From a virus: 47,997 bases of DNA. A program made the position numbers and the translations under genes. Location of the stretch: the IMG/VR virus record IMGVR_UViG_3300034061_001194, positions 1-47,997 of that record; one strand, given 5' to 3'. Each line of letters starts with the position of its first letter. Within the stretch, counting starts at the first letter, position 1. This document shows positions 38,227-46,589 of the stretch, one piece after another. Under the pieces are notes generated by a model. That model saw nothing but the letters and a program-made list of their open reading frames with translations, was not told the DNA's origin and did no database searches.

Positions 38227-38934
38227 ATGAGCACACCAGCACCAAGAAGTGCCTTTAAGACAGACGCGGAATATAACGCGGCTATGGCTAAGTTAGGTGA
38301 ATTTAACGCGCGAAATTATGGCAAAAATAAGCAAGTGCCAACCTCAACTCCAACAACAGCAAAGCCAGCGTCGGGATCAAATTTGAGCGTCGCCAAACGC
38401 GCAGAGCTATCCGCTGCCTATAAAAAGAATTATGCGGCGGCTACGGCTAAGAAGCCCGCGACTACGGCAGCTCCAAAGCCGGTTACGCCATGGTCCGCCG
38501 ACGACTTCGGGCGGGCGACAACTCGGACCCCTACGCCGACGACAGCCAAGCCAGCGTCGAAATCAAATTTGAGCGAAGCCAAGCGCGCAGAGCTGTCCGC
38601 TAACTATAAGAAGAATTATGCGGCGGCAACTGCCAAGAAGCCAGCGGCATCACTAGCGGCAGCGGTAAAAGCCAAGCCAGTGTCTGCGGCAATGACGAAG
38701 ACAGCGACTTCAGCAACGGCCAAGCCAGCGACTTCAGCAACGGCCACGCTAGCGTCGAAATCAAGGTTGAGTGACGCCAAACGCGCAGAGCTGTCCGCTA
38801 CCTATAAGAAGAATTATGCGGCGGCTATGGCCCCGTTTAAGGATCGTATAGCGACCAAGAATGCAGCGAAAGCGGCGGCGACTGTCAAGAAAGCAACCGG
38901 CGGCTACGTCACGAAGCCAACATTCAAGTGGTAA
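38227..38934 (+). CDS. Ala/Lys/Pro-rich histone H1-like repeat protein
   Basis: This is a 235-residue protein. Three copies of a ~20-residue helix unit (AKRAELSAxYKKNYAAA) at about residues 57, 118 and 181 are separated by Ala/Thr/Lys/Pro linkers (ATAKKPATTAAPKPV). This resembles H1-like DNA-condensing proteins in composition. The end ATGGYVTKPTFKW nearly equals that of the preceding gene. No family was recognised. It may be a DNA-condensing or capsid-internal protein (inference). Confidence 0.6.
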   Translation: MSTPAPRSAFKTDAEYNAAMAKLGEFNARNYGKNKQVPTSTPTTAKPASGSNLSVAKRAELSAAYKKNYAAATAKKPATTAAPKPVTPWSADDFGRATTRTPTPTTAKPASKSNLSEAKRAELSANYKKNYAAATAKKPAASLAAAVKAKPVSAAMTKTATSATAKPATSATATLASKSRLSDAKRAELSATYKKNYAAAMAPFKDRIATKNAAKAAATVKKATGGYVTKPTFKW

Positions 38935-38948
38935 TATAACGCACACGA

Positions 38949-38977
38949 ACTGGCCGCCTTGCTGGTGGGCAGTTTTT
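38949..38977 (+). terminator. intrinsic terminator after the repeat-protein genes
   Basis: ACTGGCCGCC-TTGCT-GGTGGGCAGT forms a ten-position stem (one mismatch, one G-U) followed by TTTTT. It ends the transcript of the two repeat-rich genes before the adaptor gene. Confidence 0.75.
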
Positions 38978-39051
38978 GCGCTATACCACCAACGCTAGAG
39001 GTGCTTGCTGACATCGGCTTGCTGCTGCGATAACAATGCGAGCACATCCTT

Positions 39052-40038
39052 ATGGCGTTTTCTAACACAGTTTCACAGACGAATTTCAACACGCGGCGCG
39101 TTATCGACAACGCGATCCGCCGCTGTAAGCTGACGGCACAACAGATCACCGCCGAATACATCGACATAGCCAACGACCAGCTATATCTGTTCCTCTCCGA
39201 CTTGGCCAACCAAGGCGCGCCGCTCTGGTGCATCGAGAAGCAGATTTACCCGCTGTACGACGGCGTGGGCGACATCACGATGACCGACGGCACCGTTGAC
39301 ATCCTGAACAGCAACTTCCGTTGGCTGCAACAGGTGACCGGCACTAACGTCGACACGTCAACGACGCGCACAGTTACCTTCACCACAGACATTTTCGTGG
39401 CCAACGTCGGCATCTACTGGACCGCCGCCGCTGTGCCCATCGCCCTTGAGCGCTCAGACGACGGCGCGATCTGGACCACAATCCAAACCGAGACGCCAAC
39501 GGCCACCGCAGGGCAGTGGACGTGGTTCGATCTGGACAGCAGCGTGGCTGCGCGGTATTTCCGCGTCCGCGCAACGTCAGGAACGCTCAGTTTCAGCCAA
39601 ATTTATCTGGCGAACACGCCGACCGAGATCCCGTTGGCGCGAATGAACCGCGACGACTACACGAATTTGCCAAATAAGGCGTTCCAGTCGGACCGCCCGC
39701 TGCAATACTGGTTCGACCGTCAGGTCAACAACCCAATTATGCACATGTGGCCGGTGCCAAACGAGGCCGCCACCGTCTGCCAGATCGTTGTGTGGCGTCA
39801 GCGCTACATTATGGACGTCGGCACGATGACGCAGGATATTGAAGTGCCTCAGCGTTGGCTTGAGGCCATCGTTTCGGGTCTGGCGGCCAAAATGGCGCTT
39901 GAATTGGTCGAGGTTGACGTCAATTTAATCCCGATTTTGGACCAAAAAGCCGCAATCGCGCTAAATATCGCGCAAATGGAAGAGCGCGACAACAGCCCGA
40001 TGATGATCGCGCCCAACATCTCGCCGTACACGAGGTAG
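39052..40038 (+). CDS. adaptor/tail-tubular-like protein with inserted discoidin-like domain
   Basis: This is a 328-residue protein. The N-terminus (NTRRVIDNAIRRCKLTAQQI, then YIDIANDQLYLFLSDLANQG) and the C-terminus (VPQRWLEAIVSGLAAKMALE) form a helical adaptor-like frame. A beta domain at about 100-200 is like an F5/8 type C fold (ALERSDDGAIWTTIQTE, then YFRVRATSGTLSFSQIYLAN). It likely sits between portal and tail. The start codon follows the intrinsic terminator and a short gap without a recognised promoter. Confidence 0.65.
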   Translation: MAFSNTVSQTNFNTRRVIDNAIRRCKLTAQQITAEYIDIANDQLYLFLSDLANQGAPLWCIEKQIYPLYDGVGDITMTDGTVDILNSNFRWLQQVTGTNVDTSTTRTVTFTTDIFVANVGIYWTAAAVPIALERSDDGAIWTTIQTETPTATAGQWTWFDLDSSVAARYFRVRATSGTLSFSQIYLANTPTEIPLARMNRDDYTNLPNKAFQSDRPLQYWFDRQVNNPIMHMWPVPNEAATVCQIVVWRQRYIMDVGTMTQDIEVPQRWLEAIVSGLAAKMALELVEVDVNLIPILDQKAAIALNIAQMEERDNSPMMIAPNISPYTR

Positions 40039-40042
40039 GACC

Positions 40043-40276
40043 ATGCCTGTCGAGGGTTACATCAACACTATCGGCCGAAATCACCTCGGCATCGGCATCT
40101 GTGACCGCTGCAAGCGTAAGTTTCCGATTGATGACCTGTACAGCGACCACAACATACCGGGCCTGAAGGTGTGCATAGACGACGTGGACGAGTACGACCC
40201 GTGGCGCGAGCCTGCACGGCAGCCCGAGGACATCACACTGCGCTTTCCGCGCCCAGACGTGGCACTGGACGGCTGA
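40043..40276 (+). CDS. zinc-ribbon-like phage protein (copy 1)
   Basis: This is a 77-residue protein: GIGICDRCKRKFPIDDLYSD, then HNIPGLKVCIDDVDEYDPWR, then a tail EPARQPEDITLRFPRPD. CxxC and a third Cys suggest a zinc site. The sequence GLxVCxxDxDxxxP is one I recall next to adaptor/tail genes in phages. It is followed at once by a paralogue (TGATG overlap). Confidence 0.7.
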   Translation: MPVEGYINTIGRNHLGIGICDRCKRKFPIDDLYSDHNIPGLKVCIDDVDEYDPWREPARQPEDITLRFPRPDVALDG

Positions 40277-40578
40277 TGCCCCGCTATCTCAACACACGCG
40301 GCAATACGACGCTGGCCATCGGCATATGTGGGCGTTGCTCCATCAAGATGCCGCTCGGCGACTTGCTGCCCGACCCGAACTATCCGGGCCTGTTGGTCTG
40401 CGAGAAGGATCGCGACCAGTACGACCCGTATCGCCTTCCCGCTCGCCAGCCGGACAACATTCTGCTACCATTCACGCGGCCAGATGCGCCTATCGGGACC
40501 GACCCCGTTGGTGTCATAACGCAAGACGACAACTACTTCCTCATCACCGAGGACGGAGAGGATTACCTTGAACCATGA
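40276..40578 (+). CDS. zinc-ribbon-like phage protein (copy 2)
   Basis: This is a 100-residue paralogue of the preceding gene: AIGICGRCSIKMPLGDLLPD, then PNYPGLLVCEKDRDQYDPYR, and PARQPDNILLPFTRPD. An additional C-terminal tail (VGVITQDDNYFLITEDGEDY) is absent from copy 1. Start 40276 overlaps the previous stop (TGATG); the stop overlaps the fibre start (ATGA). Confidence 0.7.
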   Translation: MPRYLNTRGNTTLAIGICGRCSIKMPLGDLLPDPNYPGLLVCEKDRDQYDPYRLPARQPDNILLPFTRPDAPIGTDPVGVITQDDNYFLITEDGEDYLEP

Positions 40579-43500
40579 GTGATGTACCTAGCAACCTCAT
40601 CCCGATCCGCATCACGGGCCTGCCGGAGTATCTGGGCACGAGCACACTCGGCTACGTGCCGTATGTGCTCGAGGGCAACACGTACAAGGTTCAGTTCGCG
40701 AACATCGCCGCCGTCGGCGCGGTGCCGTCGACGCGTCAAATCAACACAGGCAGCGGTCTGGGCGGCGGCGGAGACCTGTCTGCCAACCGCACGCTCTTCA
40801 TCTTGCCAGCGGGCGTCGAAGACAGCATGCTGACCACCACAGGCGTTACGGCGGGCACCTACGGCTCTGCCGAAAACGTCCCTGTCTTCACTGTCAACGC
40901 GCAGGGCCGCATCACGGGCGTCACAGAGACGCCCATCGTTCTTTCGAATTACGTCCCCACCAGCCGCACAATCACGGCTGGCGACGGACTAACGGGCGGC
41001 GGAAACCTCTCCGCCAACCGCTCCTTTGCAGTAAACTTTTCATCTACAACGCCTGAGCCTCTCGGTCCCGGATCACCCGGTGTCTCGACTGTTGCCGCGC
41101 GTGAAGATCACGTCCACCCTGCGGTGGACTTGAGCGACACCACGGAAACTCAAGGCGTGCTCCCCTTGTCCCGTGGCGGCACCGGCAACAGCCTGTCTCC
41201 TGTTGTCGGTGCCATCGCATACTCCAGCAATGACAAGCTGTATCTGACGCCCACGTCCGGCGACGCGGGGCAGGTGCTGGTCTCGGCTGGTGGACTGGGT
41301 CCGCCAGAGTGGCAGACGATCTCAGGCGCGGGCACCGTGACCAGCGTCAACGCAAGCGGCGGTACGACAGGCCTTTCGTTCACCGGCGGCCCAATCACCA
41401 CATCCGGCACACTCACACTCGGCGGCACTCTTGCCGTGGCCAATGGCGGCACTGGCGCGACAGACGCAGCCACCGCCCTGACGAACTTAGGCGCGTATCC
41501 CGCGAGCAACCCCGCTGGATACACGTCAAACGTAGGTACGGTGACGTCAGTCTCAGGCACCGGCACAGTCAGCGGCCTGAGCCTGAGCGGCACAGTGACG
41601 TCAACAGGTTCGCTGACACTCGGTGGGACGCTTGTCGTCACTGCCTCCAACTTCGCGTCACAGACGGCCAACACGGTCCTCGCGGCACCGAACGGATCGG
41701 CGGGCACCCCGACGTTCCGCGCCATCGTTGCGGCGGACATCCCGACGCTCAACCAGAATACGACCGGCACGGCCGGAAACGTCTCTGGCGTCGTCGCTGT
41801 AGCCAACGGCGGCACAGGCGCGAGTGTGGCGGGCACGGCGCGTACAAACCTCAGCGCGGCGGCCTCTGGTGCCAACACCGACATCACGTCGATTGCGCTC
41901 ACGACAGGTACGATAAGCACATCGCCAGTTAGCGGTACCGACATCGTCAACAAGCTCTACGCCGACAGCATCGCGTCAGGCATTAACTTCCACCAGTCCG
42001 TGCGCTTGGCGACGGCTGCGGCTCTGCCCGCCAACACGTACAACAACGGCACCAGCGGCGTCGGCGCGACGCTTACGGCCAACGCCAACGGCGCACTGAG
42101 CGTTGACGGCGTGGCGGTGGCAGTGGGCAACCGCATCTTGGTCAAGAACGAGGCGGCGGGTGCCAACAACGGCGTCTACGTTGTTACGGATACTGGCAGC
42201 AGCGGCGGTCCCGGCCCCGGTCCGGGCGGCAGCAACCCCTACATCCTCACCCGCGCAACCGACTTCGACAGCGCAGGCACTGGCGTTGACCAGATCGACG
42301 CGGGCGACTTCTTCCTCGTTACGGCGGGATCGACACAGTCCAACACGTCGTGGGTGCAGCAGACGCCACTGCCGATTACTGTCGGCACGACGGCGATTGT
42401 CTTCTCGCAGTTCGCCGCGCCGGTCCTGTACTCGGCAGGCACCGGCCTGACGCTTACCGGCACGGTCTTCAGCATCACGAACACAGGCGTAAGTGCCTCA
42501 ACCTACGGCAGCGCGTCGTCCGTACCTGTCATCGCGTTCAACGCGCAGGGGCAGGCCACAAGCGTCACTAGCACATCTATCGCCATTGCAGGCTCCCAGA
42601 TCACGTCTGGCAGCGTTGCGGTGGCCAACGGCGGTACAGGTGCCACGGACGCAGCAACCGCGCTGACGAACCTCGGAGCGTACCCTGCGAGCAACCCTAG
42701 TGGTTATCTCTCGACTGTTAGCCTTACAACGAATGTGACCGGCACACTGCCTGTCGCCAACGGCGGTACAGGCGCGACTACGCTCACGGCCAACAACGTC
42801 CTGTTAGGTAACGGCACCAGCGCGGTTCAGGTTGTTGCTCCGGGCACTAACGGTAATGTACTGACCAGCAACGGCACGACGTGGGTATCTTCCGCTGCGG
42901 CTGGCGGCAGTGTTTCCTACCCGCAGAATATCCAGAGCGGCAACTACACGTTGGTGTTGGGTGACGCTGGGAAGCACATCTACTCTGCCAACACTGGCGC
43001 GCAGACGATTACAATCCCGACAAACGCGTCGGTTGCGTTTCCGCTTGGGACGTTAATCACGGTTGTGAATTTTGGAACGACCACTATTCTTCTAGGTGTG
43101 TCCGGTGTTTCTATATATCCAAACGGCAGCAAAAGCGCGAGTGCCGCACCAAAGATAAGCCCCGGAACATCCTTGCAGTTGCTAAAAACTGACACAGATG
43201 CGTGGAATATACTTCTGGGCGCGTTGTCAACGTCAACCACTGCTTCTTATCTGATTGTTGCTGGCGGCGCATCTGGCGGCTCAAACGACACTAACATGGG
43301 GACCGGTGGCGGTGGCGCTGGCGGATTGCTGACTGGCACTTCGACTTTGGTGTTTGGGACCACTTACACAATTACTGTCGGCGCAGGCGGCACTGTGCAG
43401 TCTGGCAACGGTAACGGTGTTAACGGAAACAACTCTTCGGCATTAAGTGTAACGGCAACCGGCGGCGGCGCGGGCAGCGGCGTGGGCAGCGGCAACGGTG

Positions 43501-44054
43501 TTGCTGGCGGTTCAGGCGGCGGCGGCTCAGGTACATTTACCGTTGGAACTACATCTGGTGGTGCGGGAACTAGCGGACAAGGTAATAACGGCGGCGGCGG
43601 CCAAAATAGCAGCGTAGACGCTGAGGCCCAAGTCGGTGGCGGTGGGGGCGGCGCTTCTGCTGTTGGTGTGTCACCTACGGGTACTTCCGGCGGCAATGGC
43701 GGCGCGGGTACTGCAAGCTCGATTACTGGCTCCTCGGTAACTTACGCTGGCGGTGGCGGCGGCGGTAAACGTACTTCTGGCACTGCAGGAACGGGCGGCG
43801 CTGGCGGCGGTGGTAACGGCGGCGCAGCGGGTAACGGCAGCGCAGGAACCGCAAACACCGGCGGTGGCGGCGGTGGCGCTGGTACTGGAGGCGGCGGCAC
43901 AGTCCGCACAGGCGGCGCTGGCGGTTCGGGTGTTGTTATCCTTTCGATCCCAACAGCAGACTATAGCGGCACGACCACAGGCTCGCCAACGGTTACAACC
44001 AGCGGCTCTAACACCATTCTCACGTTCAACTCATCTGGGAGCTACACAGCATGA
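40575..44054 (+). CDS. tail fibre with repeats and Gly-rich C-terminal domain
   Basis: This is an 1159-residue protein. The N-terminus (MSDVPSNLIPIRITGLPEYL) is the likely attachment part. Repeats of the type INTGSGLGGGGDLSANRTL and VANGGTGATDAATALTNLGA are typical of phage fibres; the latter occurs twice in near-identical form (about residues 287 and 682). A central module covers about 455-610. The last ~270 residues form a Gly-rich 'glycine-rich domain' (YLIVAGGASGGSNDTNMGTG; many GGGG loops) ending in beta strands (GSGVVILSIPTADYSG). It is the probable main receptor-binding fibre. Confidence 0.85.
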   Translation: MSDVPSNLIPIRITGLPEYLGTSTLGYVPYVLEGNTYKVQFANIAAVGAVPSTRQINTGSGLGGGGDLSANRTLFILPAGVEDSMLTTTGVTAGTYGSAENVPVFTVNAQGRITGVTETPIVLSNYVPTSRTITAGDGLTGGGNLSANRSFAVNFSSTTPEPLGPGSPGVSTVAAREDHVHPAVDLSDTTETQGVLPLSRGGTGNSLSPVVGAIAYSSNDKLYLTPTSGDAGQVLVSAGGLGPPEWQTISGAGTVTSVNASGGTTGLSFTGGPITTSGTLTLGGTLAVANGGTGATDAATALTNLGAYPASNPAGYTSNVGTVTSVSGTGTVSGLSLSGTVTSTGSLTLGGTLVVTASNFASQTANTVLAAPNGSAGTPTFRAIVAADIPTLNQNTTGTAGNVSGVVAVANGGTGASVAGTARTNLSAAASGANTDITSIALTTGTISTSPVSGTDIVNKLYADSIASGINFHQSVRLATAAALPANTYNNGTSGVGATLTANANGALSVDGVAVAVGNRILVKNEAAGANNGVYVVTDTGSSGGPGPGPGGSNPYILTRATDFDSAGTGVDQIDAGDFFLVTAGSTQSNTSWVQQTPLPITVGTTAIVFSQFAAPVLYSAGTGLTLTGTVFSITNTGVSASTYGSASSVPVIAFNAQGQATSVTSTSIAIAGSQITSGSVAVANGGTGATDAATALTNLGAYPASNPSGYLSTVSLTTNVTGTLPVANGGTGATTLTANNVLLGNGTSAVQVVAPGTNGNVLTSNGTTWVSSAAAGGSVSYPQNIQSGNYTLVLGDAGKHIYSANTGAQTITIPTNASVAFPLGTLITVVNFGTTTILLGVSGVSIYPNGSKSASAAPKISPGTSLQLLKTDTDAWNILLGALSTSTTASYLIVAGGASGGSNDTNMGTGGGGAGGLLTGTSTLVFGTTYTITVGAGGTVQSGNGNGVNGNNSSALSVTATGGGAGSGVGSGNGVAGGSGGGGSGTFTVGTTSGGAGTSGQGNNGGGGQNSSVDAEAQVGGGGGGASAVGVSPTGTSGGNGGAGTASSITGSSVTYAGGGGGGKRTSGTAGTGGAGGGGNGGAAGNGSAGTANTGGGGGGAGTGGGGTVRTGGAGGSGVVILSIPTADYSGTTTGSPTVTTSGSNTILTFNSSGSYTA

Positions 44055-44410
44055 GCCACTTTTCAAAAGTAGAAGACGGCATCGTCACAGAGGTTCTGGT
44101 CATCGAACAGGACGTTATCGACACAGGATTGTTCGGTGATCCTGCGCTTTGGGTGCAGACATCGTACAACACGCATGGCGGACAGCACCCCGACGGCAAG
44201 CCTCTGCGTAAGAACTATGCTGGCATCGGCTTCACCTACGACGCAGAGCGCGATGCGTTTTATGCGCCACAACCGTTTGCCTCGTGGACATTAAACGAAG
44301 ATACCTGCCTGTGGAACGCGCCTACGCCTTACCCGGATGATGGCAAGCCGTACGCTTGGGACGAAGCTACGTTGGCTTGGGTGGAAATGACAGAAGGAAC
44401 CGAAGCATGA
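44051..44410 (+). CDS. conserved fibre-associated phage protein, 119 aa
   Basis: This is a 119-residue protein: MSHFSKVEDGIVTEVLVIEQ, then TSYNTHGGQHPDGKPLRKNY, AGIGFTYDAERDAFYAPQPF and ASWTLNEDTCLWNAPTPYPD. I recall this pattern from many environmental phages next to fibres. The role is not known; a capping or assembly function is possible. It is coupled at both ends by ATGA overlaps. Confidence 0.75.
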   Translation: MSHFSKVEDGIVTEVLVIEQDVIDTGLFGDPALWVQTSYNTHGGQHPDGKPLRKNYAGIGFTYDAERDAFYAPQPFASWTLNEDTCLWNAPTPYPDDGKPYAWDEATLAWVEMTEGTEA

Positions 44411-44769
44411 TTGAGCAACTAATCTCACGCGTGTTCTACGCCCGCAACGTCGCGCACTTCGAGCACTGGCGCGCCAAGGGCGACGGCAGCTACGCCAAGC
44501 ACAAGGCGCTGGGCCACTTCTACGACGACGTGATCGACGCGATTGACGCCCTCGTGGAGGCCTATCAGGGCGCGTTCGAGCTGATCGGCAACATCCCCGC
44601 CCCGAAGGTGTCTGAGCGTGACGTGCTGAAGCTGTTGGAGGCCGACGCCGACTGGATCGAAGAGCACCACGAGGATATATGCAAGGGCAACCGCGCCGTT
44701 GCCAATTTGATTGACGGCGTCACGGGCGTGTACCTATCCACCATCTACAAGCTGCGGAACCTGAAATAA
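44407..44769 (+). CDS. helical ferritin-like phage protein (DUF5856-like)
   Basis: This is a 120-residue all-helical protein: LISRVFYARNVAHFEHWRAK, then GDGSYAKHKALGHFYDDVID, AIDALVEAYQG, and a C-terminal half with HEDICKGNRAVANLIDGVTG. The pattern HxxHW...SYAxHxALxxFYDDxxDxxDxLxExYQG resembles the DUF5856 family, which looks Dps/ferritin-like. I cannot confirm metal binding. ATG 44407 overlaps the previous stop. Confidence 0.7.
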   Translation: MIEQLISRVFYARNVAHFEHWRAKGDGSYAKHKALGHFYDDVIDAIDALVEAYQGAFELIGNIPAPKVSERDVLKLLEADADWIEEHHEDICKGNRAVANLIDGVTGVYLSTIYKLRNLK

Positions 44770-44981
44770 TGGACATCGACATCAACACCATAATCACCGT
44801 CATCGGCTTCATAGGCGGTTTGATCACAGTGTGGGTGAACCTCAACAGCCGACTGACGCTGCTTGAGGCGCGTCTCGGCTTTGGTGACGAGAAGTTCAAC
44901 GCCATCGACAAGAAGTTCGACGAGGTGATGATGCACCTCCGCCGGATCGAGGACAAGCTGGATAACAAGGCGGATCGGTGA
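44769..44981 (+). CDS. membrane protein with coiled coil (holin-associated type), 70 aa
   Basis: This is a 70-residue protein: one transmembrane helix (TIITVIGFIGGLITVWVNLN) and a coiled coil (LEARLGFGDEKFNAIDKKFD, then HLRRIEDKLDNKADR). The topology is like XhlA/hemolysin-type or small holin partners. It begins the lysis cassette. Its TGA overlaps the lipoprotein start (TGATG). Confidence 0.7.
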   Translation: MDIDINTIITVIGFIGGLITVWVNLNSRLTLLEARLGFGDEKFNAIDKKFDEVMMHLRRIEDKLDNKADR

Positions 44982-45172
44982 TGAAGTGGTTTCTGTTACC
45001 CCTCGCGGCTTTGGCCCTCATGGGCTGCGAAGACCGCTATCGGTACGACTGCCAAGACCCTGAGAATTGGCAGGAGGAGATTTGCAAGAAGCCTAAGTGC
45101 ATTGCTATGGGCTACTGCACCGAGTGGTTAATTGATACGGGTGAAGAGAAAGAGCATGAAGCCGAGAAGTGA
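44981..45172 (+). CDS. small phage lipoprotein
   Basis: This is a 63-residue protein with a signal peptide and lipobox (LLPLAALALMGC). The mature part is Cys-rich: EDRYRYDCQDPENWQEEICK, then KPKCIAMGYCTEWLIDTGE. I recall this CEDRYRYxCQDPENW pattern from environmental phage lysis regions. It would be anchored to a membrane on the periplasmic side. The role is unknown; superinfection exclusion or lysis control are options. Confidence 0.75.
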   Translation: MKWFLLPLAALALMGCEDRYRYDCQDPENWQEEICKKPKCIAMGYCTEWLIDTGEEKEHEAEK

Positions 45173-45458
45173 ATGGTCGCCAGAGGAAATGCTGCGGTTC
45201 ATCGTCGGCATAGTTTTATCGCTGACGCTGACGTTTATCGTTGCAACCGTGCTGTACTCGCTGGTGTTTGTATCGCAGCCGATGGAGGGGCAGTCCCCGA
45301 ATGACGCTGAGTTTTTTAAGCTGATTAACCCGATAGCGACGTTCATTGTCGGGGCATTGGCGGGACTTATGGCGGGGCAGGGCAACGGCTCAATGTCGCC
45401 GAAGCCTCCGGAGCCTCCGGAGAAGATTGAAGGAGAAGAAGATGAGCTTCCTAAATAG
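45156..45458 (+). CDS. holin-like two-TM protein, 100 aa
   Basis: This is a 100-residue protein with two hydrophobic segments (FIVGIVLSLTLTFIVATVLY; INPIATFIVGALAGLMAGQG) and a charged Pro/Glu C-terminus (PPEKIEGEEDELPK). ATG 45156 is inside the lipoprotein gene. It is positioned upstream of the endolysin, as a holin would be. Confidence 0.7.
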   Translation: MKPRSEWSPEEMLRFIVGIVLSLTLTFIVATVLYSLVFVSQPMEGQSPNDAEFFKLINPIATFIVGALAGLMAGQGNGSMSPKPPEPPEKIEGEEDELPK

Positions 45459-45978
45459 TTTTGAAAGCAAGCATGACGGCGTCAACGACACCGTTGAGTT
45501 TGTCATCCGCGTGGCTATCGTCACGCTGTCGGCAGTTATCCTTGTCGTTGTGCTGGCGCTTGCCGTTGGCCTGTTTGTGTCAAACGATGTCGTGGACAGC
45601 GCGGCTATACTTGAGACGGTAAACCCAGCCTTCCAGACAATCATCGGCGCGTTCGTCGGCCTACTTGGTGGATTGAGCTTAAATGCCAATGCGCGTGACA
45701 AGGGCGCTGAACCGGAGCCAGAAGCGCCGCTTGAACTTACCCCAGAAATGGAAGTAGCCGAACATAAGTCCGTGCCGTTTGCCCGAACTGTTGAGCCTGA
45801 AGCGCCAAAAACATACAACGATCCGCAGGGCACGGTCTTTATCGACGAGCCGGAAGACGACGATGACGACGACATGGAGCCTTGGGAAAAGTATCGCAAC
45901 GACCTACGCTACGACGTCACCGGCGACGGTGTGGTCGACGAAAACGACTTCCCTGCTTGGCGGAGTGCTGGACAATGA
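45442..45978 (+). CDS. membrane protein with C-terminal EF-hand/dockerin-like loop
   Basis: This is a 178-residue protein with AGGAG before ATG 45442. There are two hydrophobic helices (VAIVTLSAVILVVVLALAVG; NPAFQTIIGAFVGLLGGLSL), a Pro/Glu linker, an acidic run (EPEDDDDDDMEPWEKYRN) and DVTGDGVVDENDF. The last motif matches an EF-hand/dockerin calcium loop (Asp at 1, 5, 9, 12-type spacing). It is the second holin-like protein before the endolysin and overlaps its start (ATGA). The meaning of the calcium-like loop is unknown. Confidence 0.65.
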   Translation: MSFLNSFESKHDGVNDTVEFVIRVAIVTLSAVILVVVLALAVGLFVSNDVVDSAAILETVNPAFQTIIGAFVGLLGGLSLNANARDKGAEPEPEAPLELTPEMEVAEHKSVPFARTVEPEAPKTYNDPQGTVFIDEPEDDDDDDMEPWEKYRNDLRYDVTGDGVVDENDFPAWRSAGQ

Positions 45979-46589
45979 GCCTTATAAATCTTCAAGGTAA
46001 ATGTGGCTGTCACGCAGATGGTGCGTTTGGTCCGGGGACGTTGAAGGCCGCATGCGCGCACTTCAAGCTGAACAAGAACCGCGCCGCGCACTTCTTCGCC
46101 CAGACGGCGCATGAGAGCGGCAATTTCAAGGCGTTCAGCGAGAACCTAAACTACGGCGCGAAGGGTCTGCGCGGCATCTTCGGGAAGTACTTCCCGACCG
46201 ACGCGTTGGCTCGTGCCTACGAGCGCCAGCCGCAGAAGATTGCCAACCGCGTCTATGCCAACCGCATGGGCAACGGTGACGAAGCGTCTGGCGACGGTTG
46301 GAAGTATAGGGGACGTGGTCCGCTCCAGCTCACTGGCAAGAACAACTACCGCGCATTCGGCCGGTACATCGGGCGCGAACAAGAGGTGTTGGACAACCCA
46401 GACCTTGTCGCTACCGAACTCGGCTTTGAAAGCGCCCTGTGGTTCTTCGACGCAAACAAGCTGTGGAGCATCTGTGACCAAGGCATCAACGACGCCGCGA
46501 TCCTCGCACTGACGAAGCGGATCAACGGGGGCACACACGGCCTCGACGACCGCAAGGCAAAGACGAAGAAGTACGCAACATGGCTTTAA
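45975..46589 (+). CDS. GH19 chitinase-type endolysin
   Basis: This is a 204-residue protein. The catalytic pair of Glu residues appears in AQTAHESGNFKAFSENLNYG. The substrate loop follows (YRGRGPLQLTGKNNYRAFGR), then NPDLVATELGFESALWFF and a conserved TKRINGG. There is no signal peptide, so it relies on a holin for release. It should cleave peptidoglycan as a glycosidase of family GH19. It sits after the holin-like genes and before the spanins. Confidence 0.9.
   Translation: MSLINLQGKCGCHADGAFGPGTLKAACAHFKLNKNRAAHFFAQTAHESGNFKAFSENLNYGAKGLRGIFGKYFPTDALARAYERQPQKIANRVYANRMGNGDEASGDGWKYRGRGPLQLTGKNNYRAFGRYIGREQEVLDNPDLVATELGFESALWFFDANKLWSICDQGINDAAILALTKRINGGTHGLDDRKAKTKKYATWL

Noticed and set aside
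38935-39051. Possible tRNA or att-site remnant in the gap before the adaptor gene
   Set aside because: No cloverleaf or anticodon arm could be drawn and no integrase is present; the gap is explained by an intrinsic terminator.
34389-44054. Diversity-generating retroelement targeting one of the fibre genes
   Set aside because: No reverse transcriptase, template repeat or characteristic variable-repeat end was seen in the window.
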